Counted from the first letter of the stretch, positions 33,165 through 41,263 are shown. The stretch: 64,000 nucleotides of DNA from RUG11783 sp964599695 (GCA_964599695.1 CAZRGP010000006.1:39377-103376), one strand, 5' to 3'. Translations and numbers: made by a program. The notes: generated by a model not told the origin, from the letters alone.

Positions 33165-34635
33165 CGAGCTCGCTCCCTTCCACATCCACGGGGATCCCCG
33201 CTTCTACCAGCAGTTTCCAGAGCCGTTCCTCAAAGGAGGGATCTGCCGTATATTTGGAGACGGAGAATACCGTCTTGTTCCCGAACGAGACCACGGAACA
33301 GCCCGCTCTCTGGACTGAACCGCCTCCCAGAATAAAATCGAACCGATCGATGAACTGTTCCATATCCGCGGGCACCGTACAAAGGCCCAGGTTGGACAGC
33401 GTATTGGAAACGATACCGTCCCCCAGGAATCCGTACACGATCTCCGCCACAGGTTTTTTCAGCAGCACCGGAACGAACTGAAGGGATTTGACGAGGAGCA
33501 CCGCCGCATACATCATCTCATCCATGCATTCCTTGGTGCCCTTGCTCCGGATCTGCTCCATGATCTTGGGCATCATTTCTTCCACCGTTGTGATCTCTTC
33601 CAGTTGCAGCGCTGCGCTGAAATACAGGGAGAAATTCCGTACGGTTCTGCTGTCGTAATACTTTCTCATATTGACGGGGACCTGGATCTGGATCGTGCCT
33701 TCCCGCTCCTCGGTAGCGAACTTATTGGCGAGGAACATCAGACACAGCAGGTAAGCCGTGACGGTTCCTCCGTTCGCTTTACTGACTTCCCGGAGCTTTT
33801 GTGTGTCCATGACAAAATGCAGGACCTGACACGGACTCAGGCGGGTGCGCTTACCGCTCATCTGAGTGGCCAGTTTGCCCATAAAGCCTGAGGCTGAGCT
33901 CTGTTTTTCCACCCGTAGAAAAGCGTTCTCTGTTTCGGAAGGATCCGGGATCTCATCCACATCCCATGTCGTTTCATCCGCAGATATCTCATTCCCCAGA
34001 AGTCTCAGGTATTCCCTTGTCAGAGTTTTGAGGAAGATCATTCCGCCTGTGCCGTCACAAAGAACGTGGAACAGCTCCAGGCTGATCCGGTTCTCATAAT
34101 AAAGGACACGGAAGGACTGCGACCCGCTTCCGGATATGGAGATGGGCTGGCAGGGCACCGCCCTGTCCTTCTCCACGAGGAACCGCCGCTTGGCGGAATC
34201 GAGATAATACCAGAAGAACCCCTTCTTCAACGTTGTCGCAAACACCGGGAAGCGCTTGATGGTAAAAGTCAGCGCCATCTGCAGGATCTCCGGGACTACC
34301 GTTTCTTTCAGATATACAGAGAGCCGGAAGATGGCCATCTTTCCCCTTTTCATGGAAAGCGGGTAGATCTTGGCGGCATTGTCCAGCGGGAACCATACAG
34401 TCGCCGGACGGGCGTAAAATCCCCCGAGCCTCTCAGGAGAGATCAGCTGTCTTATCCTATCATCCGAAAAACCGTGTTCGCGATAATAGGCGATCGCTTT
34501 CTCGAAATCACCCTCAATAAGCTTATTCTGTTGTACCGAAAGAGCGAGATGACTGTTCAGACTCGGAAGCAATTCCTCGAACAGCGGATCTTTGGGCGGC
34601 GCTTCCTGAAACACCAGTTTCTTTCTCTCCCCCAT
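33154..34635 (-). CDS. Condensation-fold acyl/alcohol acetyltransferase-like protein
   Basis: A CoA-dependent acyltransferase-fold protein of the alcohol acetyltransferase / condensation-domain group. The catalytic HxxxD motif appears as HVLCDGTGG, followed later by the structural IQVPVNMRKYY segment; the order and spacing fit the fold over 493 residues. I use the ATG at 34635, which has GGAGG five bases upstream; an in-frame start 14 codons earlier lacks a site. TATAAT on the minus strand at 34665-34670 is a likely -10. It heads the operon with the DUF6320-like protein, ECF-S and pepD. Possible products are wax, surface or signalling esters; nothing in the sequence decides between them. Confidence 0.75.
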   Translation of the reverse strand: MGERKKLVFQEAPPKDPLFEELLPSLNSHLALSVQQNKLIEGDFEKAIAYYREHGFSDDRIRQLISPERLGGFYARPATVWFPLDNAAKIYPLSMKRGKMAIFRLSVYLKETVVPEILQMALTFTIKRFPVFATTLKKGFFWYYLDSAKRRFLVEKDRAVPCQPISISGSGSQSFRVLYYENRISLELFHVLCDGTGGMIFLKTLTREYLRLLGNEISADETTWDVDEIPDPSETENAFLRVEKQSSASGFMGKLATQMSGKRTRLSPCQVLHFVMDTQKLREVSKANGGTVTAYLLCLMFLANKFATEEREGTIQIQVPVNMRKYYDSRTVRNFSLYFSAALQLEEITTVEEMMPKIMEQIRSKGTKECMDEMMYAAVLLVKSLQFVPVLLKKPVAEIVYGFLGDGIVSNTLSNLGLCTVPADMEQFIDRFDFILGGGSVQRAGCSVVSFGNKTVFSVSKYTADPSFEERLWKLLVEAGIPVDVEGSELDAS

Positions 34636-34730
34636 AAAGTCCTCCGAAACACAGATTTGTATTTTATTATACCGCATTTTCCCTTATAGCGGTGAACACA
34701 TCCAAAACAATGGCCCGGTAGCAGATCCCT

Positions 34731-34759
34731 TTGCAATTCACGTTCAAAGGCGATACAAT
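34731..34759 (+). promoter_or_regulatory. Promoter for GtrA-like gene
   Basis: TTGCAA (34731-34736), exact 17-base spacer, TACAAT (34754-34759), about 70 bases before the start at 34828. Confidence 0.65.
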
Positions 34760-34827
34760 CAATGCAATCGATTCTTCAGAAAGGATTGACTGCTCCGAAG
34801 GGAAATTCCGGCGCAGGACACAAAAAC

Positions 34828-35211
34828 ATGACAAAAAAACAGGAAATCAAGCAGGCGATCCTTTACGCGCTGATCGCGGCTTCCGCAGGGATTATTCAGG
34901 CTGGCTCCTTCGCGCTTTTTGAAGAAGTGCTGCATCTCCCCTACTGGCCGAGCTACCTGATCTCATTGATCCTCAGCGTTCTGTGGAACTTCACTATCAA
35001 CAGGAAATACACCTTCAAGTCCTCCTCCAACATCGCGAAGTCCATGCTGCTGGTAGCCCTCTACTATGTCGTGTTCACTCCCCTGTCCACCTGGGCCGGA
35101 AACCTTCTGGCGCAGGCCGGATGGAATGACTATCTGGTACTGATCCTCACCATGATCGTCAATCTTGTGACGGAATTCCTCTACCAGAAATACATCGTAT
35201 TCAAAGAGTGA
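34828..35211 (+). CDS. GtrA-like four-helix membrane protein
   Basis: A 127-residue protein with four membrane helices of the GtrA/DPMS-associated type, thought to assist translocation or handling of polyprenyl-linked sugars. Helix 2 to 3 contains the typical SYLISLILSVLWNFTINRKYTF segment (WNFxxNRxxxF motif), and the C-terminus has EFLYQKYIVF. The ATG at 34828 is preferred to an in-frame ATG at 34762, whose extra 22 residues are low quality. The gene stands alone, closed by a hairpin at 35253. Confidence 0.85.
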   Translation: MTKKQEIKQAILYALIAASAGIIQAGSFALFEEVLHLPYWPSYLISLILSVLWNFTINRKYTFKSSSNIAKSMLLVALYYVVFTPLSTWAGNLLAQAGWNDYLVLILTMIVNLVTEFLYQKYIVFKE

Positions 35212-35252
35212 TCTTCCCTGCCCGATATATGCACGATCAGGAAATATACTAC

Positions 35253-35284
35253 AAACGGCGGTTCTTCGCGGACCGCCGTTTCGG
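35253..35284 (+). terminator. Hairpin terminator after GtrA-like gene
   Basis: Perfect 10-bp stem AAACGGCGGT / ACCGCCGTTT with a nine-base loop; the U-run afterwards is short. Confidence 0.75.
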
Positions 35285-35318
35285 CTATTATTAAAATAGT
35301 TTACAAGGGAGGTGTATC

Positions 35319-36782
35319 ATGGATCGGTACAAAAAGTTAACTCTTCTCCACTCCAACGACATGCACGGAGATTTCCTTTCCGAGAACAAAAACGGTGTCG
35401 AGACCGGAGGACTGGAGCTGCTTTCCGGATATCTGAACCGCTCCAGGGCTGAGGATCCAAATGTCGTGTATGCGATATGCGGAGATATGTTCCGCGGTTC
35501 CATCATCGACTCCGAATATATGGGGCTGTCCACTATCGATCTCGTCAATGTGCTTCGTCCCGATGTGGCCACCATCGGCAACCATGAAGTGGACTATGGA
35601 GTAGGTCACCTCCTCTTCCTGGAAAAGTGCGCGCAGTTTCCCATCATCAATGCGGACATGTTCGTTACCCTGAACAACAAGCGATTGTTCCAGCCTTTCC
35701 TGAACGTGGAGATCGATGGACTGAAGATCCTTTTCATCGGCATCCTCACCCAGGAGGTCCTGGACTCCACAAGGTCTGAAAAGGTGATCGGGACCTTTAT
35801 TGATATCGAGGATGCGGCGAAGGAGATCGGGATCATCTGTGACAATTACCGCACCACAGACACCGATATGACCGTGCTCCTCACCCATATCGGATTCGAA
35901 AAGGATCTTGAACTCGCTGCTCTTCTCGACCCGGACTGGGGCGTTGACCTCATACTGGGAGGGCACTCCCACACCTTTATGGACGAACCAACCGTAGTCA
36001 ATGGGGTTCCTATCGTACAGGCGGGTACCGGAACGGACATCATCGGCCGATTCGACATCGTGTACGATACTGCTGACAAAAAGATCTCGGAATACAAGTG
36101 GCAATGTGTCCCGATCAACGAGAACACCGCCCCGAAAGATCCCGTGATCGGTGAACTTCTCGGAAGATACCGCACCGAGACCGATACCAAATACAAGCGT
36201 GTAGTCACCAGGTTCGCCAGAAAACTGACGCATCCTGCCCGCGAACAGGAGACTGAACTTGGCAATCTTTACGCCGACATCATGCAGGATGACAGTTCCT
36301 TTGACATTATGATGTTCGGCAGCGGCTCCATACGCAAGAAGGAGCTCGGTCCGATCGTGGAATATCAGGAACTTCTGGAAAACACACCGTTTGACAGTGT
36401 CGTATGGATGGTGGATTTCAATGGCGCGCAGTTCCGCCGCATGATCCAGTACCTCATGCGGGATGCTGCCTGGAGAGGAGATACCGAATTCTATCAATTC
36501 TCCAAGGGAGTGCGTATCAAATACCGCAAGAGCACCCACACCATCGAGGAACTGAAATTCAACGGGAAGGATATCACTTATGACCAGCACCTGTTGGTGG
36601 CACTGCAGAATTATCATTATCAGAACTTTGACAAGTTCCTCGGTGTTCCCCTGGAGGACATCAAGAAAAACCGGAAGCCGAGGGTCGTCGCGACTTCGGT
36701 CAACAACATAGTGGAGGAATACCTCTCCACCCATCCAGGGCTGGATTCTCATGTGGAAGGCAGGATCGAGATCCTGGAGTGA
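35319..36782 (+). CDS. Cytoplasmic 5'-nucleotidase/metallophosphatase, paralogue 1
   Basis: Two-domain metallophosphoesterase of the UshA/YunD type, 487 residues. N-terminal catalytic domain: LLHSNDMHGDF, ICGDMFRGS, GNHEVDYG and GGHSHTF give the dinuclear metal ligands; C-terminal substrate domain includes GNLYADIMQ and MMFGSGSIR. Unlike UshA it has no signal peptide, so it should act in the cytoplasm on nucleotides or nucleotide sugars. GGGAGG precedes the ATG. A paralogue of nearly equal length with colinear motifs occurs at 60590-62044. Flanked by terminators, so monocistronic. Confidence 0.88.
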   Translation: MDRYKKLTLLHSNDMHGDFLSENKNGVETGGLELLSGYLNRSRAEDPNVVYAICGDMFRGSIIDSEYMGLSTIDLVNVLRPDVATIGNHEVDYGVGHLLFLEKCAQFPIINADMFVTLNNKRLFQPFLNVEIDGLKILFIGILTQEVLDSTRSEKVIGTFIDIEDAAKEIGIICDNYRTTDTDMTVLLTHIGFEKDLELAALLDPDWGVDLILGGHSHTFMDEPTVVNGVPIVQAGTGTDIIGRFDIVYDTADKKISEYKWQCVPINENTAPKDPVIGELLGRYRTETDTKYKRVVTRFARKLTHPAREQETELGNLYADIMQDDSSFDIMMFGSGSIRKKELGPIVEYQELLENTPFDSVVWMVDFNGAQFRRMIQYLMRDAAWRGDTEFYQFSKGVRIKYRKSTHTIEELKFNGKDITYDQHLLVALQNYHYQNFDKFLGVPLEDIKKNRKPRVVATSVNNIVEEYLSTHPGLDSHVEGRIEILE

Positions 36783-36801
36783 CAAGCATCCAAATGGTAC
36801 G

Positions 36802-36826
36802 GGCGCCTTTAATGGCGCCTTTTTTT
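36802..36826 (+). terminator. Rho-independent terminator
   Basis: GGCGCC...GGCGCC self-complementary arms with TTTAAT loop and a T7 run. Confidence 0.9.
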
Positions 36827-36894
36827 GTTGAAATGTTCATATGTTTTCGCTATTATGCAAAGGAACGCTAACATTGGAGGTAAGTATCCCGACC

Positions 36895-38130
36895 ATGCGA
36901 ATCGGAGAATTTACAGACAGTTTCGTCCCTATCGTCGACGGAGTCGGCAGGGTCGTTCTGGCATACAGTGAACATCTTGGAAAAAGAGGAAATGAATTGT
37001 CGGTCATCGCACCGATGGCTGATACAGGATACAGGGGAAACTACCCGTTTGAGCTGATCGATTTTATCGCGACTGATCTTCCTGCGGGCTTCGAGTGGAA
37101 AGCGGGCGTTCCCTACATCGATCCCCACTACCGGGCACGCATGCACTCCGTTCCTTTCGATATCGTCCATTCCCACAGTCCGTTCGTCACAGGGATGGAA
37201 GCGCTTCGGATCGCGACAAAACAGGATATTCCTCTCGTTTCTACCTTTCACTCCAAATACTATGATGACTTTTTAAAGCTCACCCACAGCAAGACCGTCT
37301 CGAAGATCGGGGTAAAAACGATCATAGAGTATTACGATCAGTGCGATGAGGTGTGGGCAGTCAGCTCTTCCACTGCGGAAGTTCTGGAATCCTACGGATA
37401 CAAAGGTACGATCACCGTTATGGAGAACGGCTCGGATCTCCTTCCTCCCGAGAAACAGGGCAATCCGCTAGAACTGAAGATAAAATATGAACTTCCGGAT
37501 CTTCCCACGCTTCTGTTCGTCGGGCAGATGAACTGGAAAAAGAATATTCTTCTCATCCTCGAAGCAGTGGCGAAGCTGAAACAGGAAGGCTTGACATGCG
37601 AACTTCTCCTGGTGGGTATGGGCCCCGATTCAGAAGAGATCGCCAAAAAAGTGGATGAACTCGGGCTGAGCGACACCACCAAGATCCCGGGACACATGGA
37701 CGATATCCGCGTTCTGGATGGTTTCTACCGTCTTGCGGACATCTTCGTCTTCCCCTCCATCTATGACAACGCGCCAATGGTGGTCCGGGAAGCCGCACGC
37801 GCAGGCACACCGCCGATCCTCGCACGTGAAAGCAGCGCTGCGGAGATCGTTGAAGACGGTGTGAACGGAAGACTGTGTGAAAACGATGCGGAGGACCTTG
37901 CAAGAGTCATCCGCGAGATGCTCTCCGACCCGGAAGCTCTGGATGCCATGGGTGAAAAAGCAAGGAACACTATCCCTAAGCCCTGGGATTCCATCATCGA
38001 CAAGGTTTCTGACCGCTATCAATACCTGATCGACCACCACAAAGAAAGGAAGAACACAGCAGACAAGGTGCGGGATTATCTCCGGAACATCTCTCCTCTT
38101 CTTGCTTCCGTGTTCCCCGACGACGACTGA
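36895..38130 (+). CDS. Glycosyltransferase family 4 (GT-B fold)
   Basis: A 411-residue retaining glycosyltransferase resembling diacylglycerol glucosyltransferases and other GT4 enzymes of Bacillota. N-terminal MRIGEFTDSFVPIVDGVGRVV is the usual acceptor-side glycine-rich loop; the C-terminal half has LLFVGQMNWKKN, LLVGMGPDSEEI and the EX7E region within FPSIYDNAPMVVREAARAG. Likely role is glycolipid or lipoteichoic-acid anchor synthesis at the membrane inner face. The ATG at 36895 lies 14 bases after GGAGG, a long spacing; an in-frame upstream ORF extension to 36841 seems noncoding. Confidence 0.85.
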   Translation: MRIGEFTDSFVPIVDGVGRVVLAYSEHLGKRGNELSVIAPMADTGYRGNYPFELIDFIATDLPAGFEWKAGVPYIDPHYRARMHSVPFDIVHSHSPFVTGMEALRIATKQDIPLVSTFHSKYYDDFLKLTHSKTVSKIGVKTIIEYYDQCDEVWAVSSSTAEVLESYGYKGTITVMENGSDLLPPEKQGNPLELKIKYELPDLPTLLFVGQMNWKKNILLILEAVAKLKQEGLTCELLLVGMGPDSEEIAKKVDELGLSDTTKIPGHMDDIRVLDGFYRLADIFVFPSIYDNAPMVVREAARAGTPPILARESSAAEIVEDGVNGRLCENDAEDLARVIREMLSDPEALDAMGEKARNTIPKPWDSIIDKVSDRYQYLIDHHKERKNTADKVRDYLRNISPLLASVFPDDD

Positions 38131-38137
38131 GAAACAT

Positions 38138-38166
38138 AAGCGGAAGCCGCACGACTTCCGCTTTTT
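38138..38166 (+). terminator. Rho-independent terminator between GT4 and HPr-LDH genes
   Basis: Perfect 9-bp stem AAGCGGAAG / CTTCCGCTT with eight-base loop and T5. Only 35 bases separate it from the next GTG start, so the downstream gene's promoter must overlap it or lie in the glycosyltransferase gene, or the hairpin leaks. Confidence 0.85.
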
Positions 38167-38201
38167 CCAAAACAACTATTTCACTTTTTGGAGGTGCTAT
38201 C

Positions 38202-39500
38202 GTGAAGACCATATCCTATCAGATAACGAACCCTCTGGGAATGCATGCGCGTCCCGCCGCCTTCGTGGCACAGGCGTGCGTGAATCTTCCGTCGCAGGTC
38301 ACATTCAGTTTCGACGGGAAGACCGCCGACGGTGCCAACGTCCTTCAGCTGATCGGACTCGGAGCCAGGAACGGATCCGTTTTGGAGATCTCAGCGGAGG
38401 GAGGAAATGAGGAAGAAGCCCTCCAGAAGGTCCTTGATGTTCTGGAGGAAAAACTCAACGGAAAAAGGAAAATGGATGTTCTCCGCATCGCATTTTTCGG
38501 TGCTAAGGACTACGACAAGCTGTTCTTCAGCAAATTGGCTGAAGAGACCGGAGACGGAACCTACAACTGCGATATCAAATACTTCAACTGCAGGCTGACT
38601 CCGGAGACCGCTTACCTCGCCTCCGGATATGATGCAGTCTGTATCTTTGTTAATGATGAGTGTCCCCGCAGCGCGATCGAGATGCTCTACGAAGGGGGTG
38701 TCGGACTGATCCTCCTTCGGTGCGCCGGTTTTAACAATGTGGACCTTGAAGCCGCAAAGGAATACGGGATCAAAGTGGCGCGCGTCCCAGCCTATTCGCC
38801 CCACGCTGTGGCGGAACATGCCATGGCGCTGGTCATGACAGCGAACAGGCGTCTTCACAAAGCGATACCCAAGGTCAAGGAAAACAATTTCGCCCTCAGC
38901 GGGCTTCTCGGCCTTGATCTGTACAACAAAGTCGCTGGAATCGTAGGTACCGGAAAGATCGGCCAATGCATGGCCAGTATCTGCAAAGGATTCGGCATGA
39001 CCGTCGTAGCGTGGGATGCTTATCCCAACAAATCCCTCGAAGAGAGCGGACTTCTCACCTATGTGACCTTCGATGAACTGCTTGAACGCTCCGACCTCAT
39101 CTCCCTGCATGCTCCGCTGATCATGGGAGAAGGCGGGACCTACCACCTTCTGAACGCTGAGGCTTTCGCCAAAATGAAAGACACCGCCATGCTGGTCAAC
39201 ACAGCGAGAGGCGGTCTGATCGACACGGAAGCTCTGATCGACGCGTTAAAGGCGGGAAAATTCCACGCAGTTGGACTGGATGTCTATGAAGGTGAGGACG
39301 AAAATGTATATACCGATCGTTCCGATGACTTCCTGAACAACGACATCACAGCGAGACTCCAGATGTTCCCAAATGTCATCCTCACATCCCACCAGGCATT
39401 TTTCACAAGGGAAGCCCTGCAGGCAATCGCCGTGGAAACACTCGAAAACGCGAGGAACTTCAACGCAAATCTGCCTCTCGGAGCTGCGGAACTGGCCTGA
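38202..39500 (+). CDS. HPr domain fused to LdhA-type D-lactate dehydrogenase
   Basis: A 432-residue two-domain fusion. Residues 1 to about 86 form a PTS HPr domain: the phosphorylation loop GMHARPAA puts His at residue 15, its canonical position, but position 46 is Asn instead of the HPr-kinase target Ser (ADGANVLQLIGLG). After a short lysine-rich linker, residues 91-432 match the D-2-hydroxyacid dehydrogenase LdhA: CIFVNDEC, LLRCAGFNNVDL, RVPAYSPHAVAEHAMAL, NAD loop GTGKIG (249-254), catalytic R336 (NTARGG), E363 (DVYEGED) and H397 (TSHQAF). The start is GTG with GGAGGTG upstream. The LDH half reduces pyruvate to D-lactate; phosphorylation-dependent control by PTS is inference. An internal ATG (codon 91) after AAAAAGGAAA could also yield LDH alone. 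Confidence 0.93.
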   Translation: MKTISYQITNPLGMHARPAAFVAQACVNLPSQVTFSFDGKTADGANVLQLIGLGARNGSVLEISAEGGNEEEALQKVLDVLEEKLNGKRKMDVLRIAFFGAKDYDKLFFSKLAEETGDGTYNCDIKYFNCRLTPETAYLASGYDAVCIFVNDECPRSAIEMLYEGGVGLILLRCAGFNNVDLEAAKEYGIKVARVPAYSPHAVAEHAMALVMTANRRLHKAIPKVKENNFALSGLLGLDLYNKVAGIVGTGKIGQCMASICKGFGMTVVAWDAYPNKSLEESGLLTYVTFDELLERSDLISLHAPLIMGEGGTYHLLNAEAFAKMKDTAMLVNTARGGLIDTEALIDALKAGKFHAVGLDVYEGEDENVYTDRSDDFLNNDITARLQMFPNVILTSHQAFFTREALQAIAVETLENARNFNANLPLGAAELA

Positions 39501-39515
39501 GGCCACTAAAAAACT

Positions 39516-39554
39516 GACCCCATTCGGAAGACTTCCCGCTTTCCGGATGGGGTC
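39516..39554. terminator. Bidirectional terminator
   Basis: Long stem GACCCCAT-CGGAAG-type arms (39516-39530 and 39539-39554) with one mismatch. A T-rich tail follows on the plus strand (TTATTTTAT) and a T6 run on the minus strand, so it serves the HPr-LDH gene and the convergent LexA-like operon. Confidence 0.88.
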
Positions 39555-39559
39555 TTATT

Positions 39560-39835
39560 TTATGCGCCGAAATTATGAACGCTGCTCCGGACGATCCTGG
39601 CGCCAGGTACGACGAACCATCTCTGATTCTCCCGGAACAGGGGACGCTCCTGACCGCGTATCATTACGGAGAATCTCTCCTCCGCTCCTAGATTCTTCTG
39701 GGCATCCACTTTGCGGATCTCCGTGATCTTCTCAATAAGGAACGCCTCTCCGTCGACCTGTATGACCGTTGGGCAGCATTTCCCGTCGGAATAGTGCATC
39801 ACATGCACCGCCACATATTTTTTAAGTCCTGTCAT
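39560..39835 (-). CDS. Small paralogue 3 of the LexA-like cassette
   Basis: A 91-residue soluble protein, unknown function, last of three tandem paralogues. Shared pattern with the other two: KKYVAVHVMHYSDG at the start, an isoleucine/valine strand then an acidic turn (VIQVDGEAFLIEKI), a GAEERFSV segment, and the C-terminal RENQRWFVVP. GGAGG precedes the ATG, and only one base separates it from paralogue 2. From memory, similar small proteins sit beside LexA-like and Y-family polymerase genes in other Clostridia; unverified. Confidence 0.75.
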   Translation of the reverse strand: MTGLKKYVAVHVMHYSDGKCCPTVIQVDGEAFLIEKITEIRKVDAQKNLGAEERFSVMIRGQERPLFRENQRWFVVPGARIVRSSVHNFGA

Positions 39836-39836
39836 T

Positions 39837-40097
39837 TTATTTCCTCCCCGCTTTCACAAGAACTGCCCATCTTCCTCTTTCAAAATACAATTTCGTTTTC
39901 CTGCCGTTGATGACCACTTCATAGGTGCTGCTCTCAGTCCGGTCACCATTTTTGATCTTCTCGATCACCCTTGAAGAGCGGATCGGGTAGATCCTTTCCC
40001 CCGGATAGAAGATCTTGACGGGAACGGTCTCTCCGTCTGCATAATGGATCGCCTGCACCGTGACATACTGCCTTCCGTTCTGATCCCTGTCGTCCAT
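39837..40097 (-). CDS. Small paralogue 2 of the LexA-like cassette
   Basis: An 86-residue member of the same family, the most divergent of the three: RQYVTVQAIHYADGETVPVKI, then YEVVINGRKTKLYFERGRWAVLV. It lacks the CCP found in its two sisters (GLCCP and GKCCP read GETVP here) and the terminal extension. Start chosen at 40097, where GAGG stands seven bases upstream; the longer in-frame start at 40136 would overlap paralogue 1 and lacks a site. Confidence 0.72.
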   Translation of the reverse strand: MDDRDQNGRQYVTVQAIHYADGETVPVKIFYPGERIYPIRSSRVIEKIKNGDRTESSTYEVVINGRKTKLYFERGRWAVLVKAGRK

Positions 40098-40107
40098 CTC
40101 TCTTCCT

Positions 40108-40389
40108 CTAAACCGAAACCATTCCGAAGATCTCAAAATCCGTCTTGTCCGGGATAATGAACCAGCGGTCTCCTTCGCGGTACAAATAACGTTCCTTCCC
40201 GCTCACCTTCACCAGATACCGCTCATCTGCGCCTGTCTCATTCTTGGCAGAGAGCCTCTGCACCCGCTTGATATCCTCCAGAAGGTAAGCTCCCGCTTCC
40301 GTCTCGATGACCTGAGGACAGCAAAGACCATTGATATAGTGCACAGCAGTCACATTTACATATTTTTTTCTCTGTGATATCTGCCCCAT
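40108..40389 (-). CDS. Small paralogue 1 of the LexA-like cassette
   Basis: A 93-residue family member: KKYVNVTAVHYINGLCCPQVI, YLLEDIKRVQRL, TGADERYLVKVSGKERYLYREGDRWFIIP. GAGGG lies upstream of its ATG, 15 bases after the zinc-ribbon gene. The basic/aromatic C-terminal motif (YREGDRWF) is common to the three. No membrane segment. The family is probably a small beta-barrel-like domain, judged only from alternating hydrophobic strands. Confidence 0.75.
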   Translation of the reverse strand: MGQISQRKKYVNVTAVHYINGLCCPQVIETEAGAYLLEDIKRVQRLSAKNETGADERYLVKVSGKERYLYREGDRWFIIPDKTDFEIFGMVSV

Positions 40390-40404
40390 TTCTCTCTAAA
40401 TCCC

Positions 40405-40659
40405 TCAATAGGAAAAGATCCTCTTTCTCTTCTTCCCCATTCGGTCCAGGCACACGTCCGTATAATCCTTACGGTGTGACCGGGAGAATACCTCCCACCC
40501 GGAATCGGAAATGATGATTGGGAAGCAACCGTCTTTCCAACCCAGAAAGCGATTTACGCTTCCGCAGGCCTCGCACTCAAATGATCCGCCGGTGTCTTTC
40601 AGGTTCAGATTCCGATTGACGCTTCCGCAATTTCTGCACTGCAGCTGGATCCTGTTCAC
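40405..40659 (-). CDS. Zinc-ribbon small protein
   Basis: An 84-residue protein with two CxxC knuckles (CRNCGSVNRN and CEACGSVNRF) that form a probable zinc ribbon, a duplicated CGSVNR element, and a basic C-terminus (GKKRKRIF). GTG start at 40659 with GGAGG upstream overlaps the repressor stop (GTGA), so translation is coupled. Nucleic-acid or protein binding is plausible; function unknown. Confidence 0.75.
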   Translation of the reverse strand: MNRIQLQCRNCGSVNRNLNLKDTGGSFECEACGSVNRFLGWKDGCFPIIISDSGWEVFSRSHRKDYTDVCLDRMGKKRKRIFSY

Positions 40660-41246
40660 CGAATCGCCTCCTTTATGATGTGCGTCAGCACGCCCTGGAT
40701 ATAAAACGTGTCCTCTTCCCCGATCTCAATATCCGAGTACTTTCTGTTTTCCGGATGTAGGTACGGCCTTCCGTCCTCATGCAGCATCATGCGTTTCAGC
40801 GTGTTTTCCCCGTTCAGCAATGCGACGACGATATCGCCCTCAGATGCGGTCACCTGCTTGCGAATCACCAGAACGTCACCTTCCCGTATTCCTGCGTCGA
40901 CCATGGAATCGCCGGATGCCGTAAGCAAATACTTCGGTCCTTTTCCGAACACAGCAGAGGACAGTTTCACATACCCGTCAATATTCTCCTCCTGATAGGT
41001 CGGAGCACCGCAGGAGATCGTGTTGGACAGCCATGCAACACGCTCGTTATCCCCATCCAGCAGTTTGTTTTCCGCCGGGAGCTGATCGCCGTCTTTGAGC
41101 ATCATCAGATACCGGTGAGCGCTGCTTTTGCTCAGGTCAAACCTCCTTCCAAGATCCCTCACGGAAGGAAAGCCGTTATGTTCCATCACATACGCATTTA
41201 CGTATGCTGCCATCCTGTCTAGCACATCGTAATCCTTGTGCTGCAT
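40656..41246 (-). CDS. LexA/UmuD-like self-cleaving transcriptional repressor
   Basis: A 196-residue repressor with an N-terminal HTH (FPSVRDLGRRFDLSKSSAHRYLMML) and a C-terminal S24/LexA peptidase domain. The Ser-Lys dyad is S114 (ASGDSMVDAGI) and K151 (ENTLKRMM). The cleavage site appears to be Cys79-Gly80 in TISCGAPTY, like the Cys-Gly site of UmuD rather than the Ala-Gly of LexA. Start at 41246 has AGGAGGA six bases upstream; an in-frame 49-residue extension crosses the promoter and is rejected. A GGGAC/GTCCC palindrome at 41264-41276 between promoter and start suggests autoregulation and DNA-damage release. Confidence 0.88.
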   Translation of the reverse strand: MQHKDYDVLDRMAAYVNAYVMEHNGFPSVRDLGRRFDLSKSSAHRYLMMLKDGDQLPAENKLLDGDNERVAWLSNTISCGAPTYQEENIDGYVKLSSAVFGKGPKYLLTASGDSMVDAGIREGDVLVIRKQVTASEGDIVVALLNGENTLKRMMLHEDGRPYLHPENRKYSDIEIGEEDTFYIQGVLTHIIKEAIR

Positions 41247-41263
41247 TACCGCTCCTCCTATAT

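Noticed and set aside
35319..36782. Secreted UshA-type nucleotidase
   Set aside because: The N-terminus begins directly with the first metal strand and has no signal peptide.
35337..36785. 482-residue open frame on the minus strand
   Set aside because: Antisense to the 5'-nucleotidase-like gene with full metal motifs; similar shadows occur opposite its paralogue and pepF.
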